Below, piece by piece: positions 12,516-13,446 of a stretch of DNA of 13,446 nt. Where the stretch lies: the NCBI GenBank assembly GCA_016929985.1, contig JAFGIH010000033.1, forward strand, positions 1 to 13,446, read 5' to 3'. The translations under genes were made by a program, and so were the position numbers. This DNA is from Thermoleophilia bacterium. Lineage in GTDB: Bacteria; Actinomycetota; Thermoleophilia; RBG-16-64-13. Under the pieces are notes generated by a model that worked only from the letters and a program-made list of their open reading frames with translations, was not told the DNA's origin and did not search any database. Position 1 is the stretch's first letter. Each line of letters begins with the position of its first letter.

Positions 12516-13446
12516 TCATGGCTCCAACGGCGGAACCGTGCTCGTGGTCTCCATGTAGATGTTAGGGCTCTGCCAGATGACCGCGCCCGTGGTGTCGATG
12601 TAGGCGTTCATGCCGTCACGAGTCTCGACAAAGGCCAGGCCACCGCGAAACTCGCCCGCGTGCGCGAACTGAGGTTCCAGGACATACGCGCCGTTCAGGT
12701 CGATGTAGCCCCATTTGCCCCATTCCGCGGGTAGGTCCACCCCCGTCAAGACCGGGGCCAGGCCATCGCTGAACCTGAATGCTTGCTCAAACTGCGGCGA
12801 GATCACAACTTCGCCGGTCTTGTCGATGTAGCCCCACTTCCCAAGCGTCTCCCCGCCGTCGTACTGCCAGAATGGGGCCAAACCATCCCCGAATTGCCCT
12901 GCGTCTCCGAATTTGGCTTCGATAACGAGCTCGCCGGTCCTGTCCATGAAGCCCCATCCTTTCGATGCTTGGACGGCGGCCACCCCCTCGGTGAAGCCTT
13001 TCGCGCTGAAGTACTCAGGCTCCACAACGAAGTGCCCGGTAGTGTCGATGTAACCCCATTTGTTGTCTTGATAGACGGGCGCGAGGCCCTCACTAAAGCT
13101 ACTCGCGCATTCGTATTGAGGAGGGATGACAAAGTTACCGGTGGCGTTGATGTATCCCCACCCGCCGGCGGCGGAGACAAGAGCGAGGCCCCCGCTGAAG
13201 GAACCCGCGCCGTAGAACCCTGGCGCTATGACCATCTTGCCCTCCCGGTCGATGTACCCGTACAGGCCGCCGTCAGGGCATACGGGCGCCAGGTCGTCAG
13301 CGAAATCGTACGCATTCCGGTAGACGGGCCCAATGATCAGCTGGCCACTCCTGTCAATGAAGCCCCACCTGTCACCGACGGGTACCGGGAACAGCTCGAC
13401 GGTTTCCTCGCTCTGGGGGCTCGCAGTCGTCTCAGTGAGAAGACCA
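12516..13446 (-). CDS. WG-repeat protein, N-terminus beyond the window
   Basis: The frame is open from the stop at 12516 through the right edge, so the ATG at 13235 is internal. About 309 residues are visible. They contain seven full repeats of ~33-40 residues, each built as WG[YF]ID.tG..vi.P.f..a..F..GLA.V, plus a shortened eighth (MNAYIDTTGAVIWQS). Repeat starts include RWGFIDRSG, LYGYIDREG, WGYINATG, KWGYIDTTG, WGFMDRTG, KWGYIDKTG and KWGYIDLNG. WG repeats form beta structures and are common in secreted or surface proteins of unknown ligand. The visible N-terminal part (TETTASPQSEETVELFP) looks like a linker after an export signal. A damaged paralogue lies just downstream and carries a lipoprotein leader, so this one may also be a lipoprotein. 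Confidence 0.85.
   Translation of the reverse strand, partial: GLLTETTASPQSEETVELFPVPVGDRWGFIDRSGQLIIGPVYRNAYDFADDLAPVCPDGGLYGYIDREGKMVIAPGFYGAGSFSGGLALVSAAGGWGYINATGNFVIPPQYECASSFSEGLAPVYQDNKWGYIDTTGHFVVEPEYFSAKGFTEGVAAVQASKGWGFMDRTGELVIEAKFGDAGQFGDGLAPFWQYDGGETLGKWGYIDKTGEVVISPQFEQAFRFSDGLAPVLTGVDLPAEWGKWGYIDLNGAYVLEPQFAHAGEFRGGLAFVETRDGMNAYIDTTGAVIWQSPNIYMETTSTVPPLEP
12577..12612. repeat. Direct repeat copy 2 (inside the WG gene)
   Basis: Partner of 12297-12332; it encodes the MNAYIDTTGAVI segment of the terminal WG repeat. Confidence 0.85.

Noticed and set aside
1..13446. CRISPR arrays, tRNA or rRNA genes, riboswitches, phage or transposase genes
   Set aside because: None was seen: no regularly spaced direct repeats, no cloverleaf-like segment and no transposase or integrase motifs on either strand.

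Overview
The window is a GC-rich chromosomal segment with short intergenic gaps and a mix of Shine-Dalgarno-led and apparently leaderless genes. The gene families (DUF6125, DUF2721, YidB-like DUF937, tandem GNAT, a secreted 'GTY' domain, WG repeats) and the base composition suggest Actinomycetota, possibly a deep or uncultured class. That placement is inference. I see no tRNA, rRNA, CRISPR array, phage module or transposase gene.

Layout. Left (1-1781, all +): the 3' end of a D-alanyl-D-alanine carboxypeptidase gene, then hisF, then a small YidB-like protein with its own promoter. Next, a divergent pair: a tandem-GNAT acetyltransferase (-) and a diacylglycerol-kinase-family lipid kinase (+). 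The lipid kinase converges on trxB (-), and between them lies a ~169-bp foldback repeat whose two ends supply the TAG stop codons of both genes. trxB follows, by 21 bp, a gene for a membrane-anchored extracytoplasmic protein (-). That gene diverges from an unrecognised signal-anchored protein (+), with start codons only 21 bp apart over a shared, strand-symmetric -10 box. A ZIP metal transporter (-) then diverges from two overlapping tandem MFS paralogues (+), followed by a DUF2721 membrane protein (+). The right part holds a DUF1295 membrane protein (-) divergent from a DUF6125 protein (+), then a VanZ-family protein (-), a wrecked WG-repeat lipoprotein remnant (-) and a WG-repeat protein (-) that runs off the right edge.

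How it fits together. Most genes are ordinary housekeeping or envelope functions: peptidoglycan trimming, histidine synthesis, thiol redox, lipid phosphorylation, metal and solute transport. They do not form one dedicated pathway. The strongest unexplained signals are: (1) the foldback element donating stop codons to two convergent genes, with a related single end at the stop codon of a third; (2) a recurring leaderless architecture with a -10 box 6-9 nt before ATG, in one case read from both strands; (3) a WG-repeat paralogue reduced to its lipoprotein leader and last repeat in different frames; (4) a translationally coupled MFS duplication. I found no clear undescribed multi-gene system. The repeat family is the best candidate for something new.
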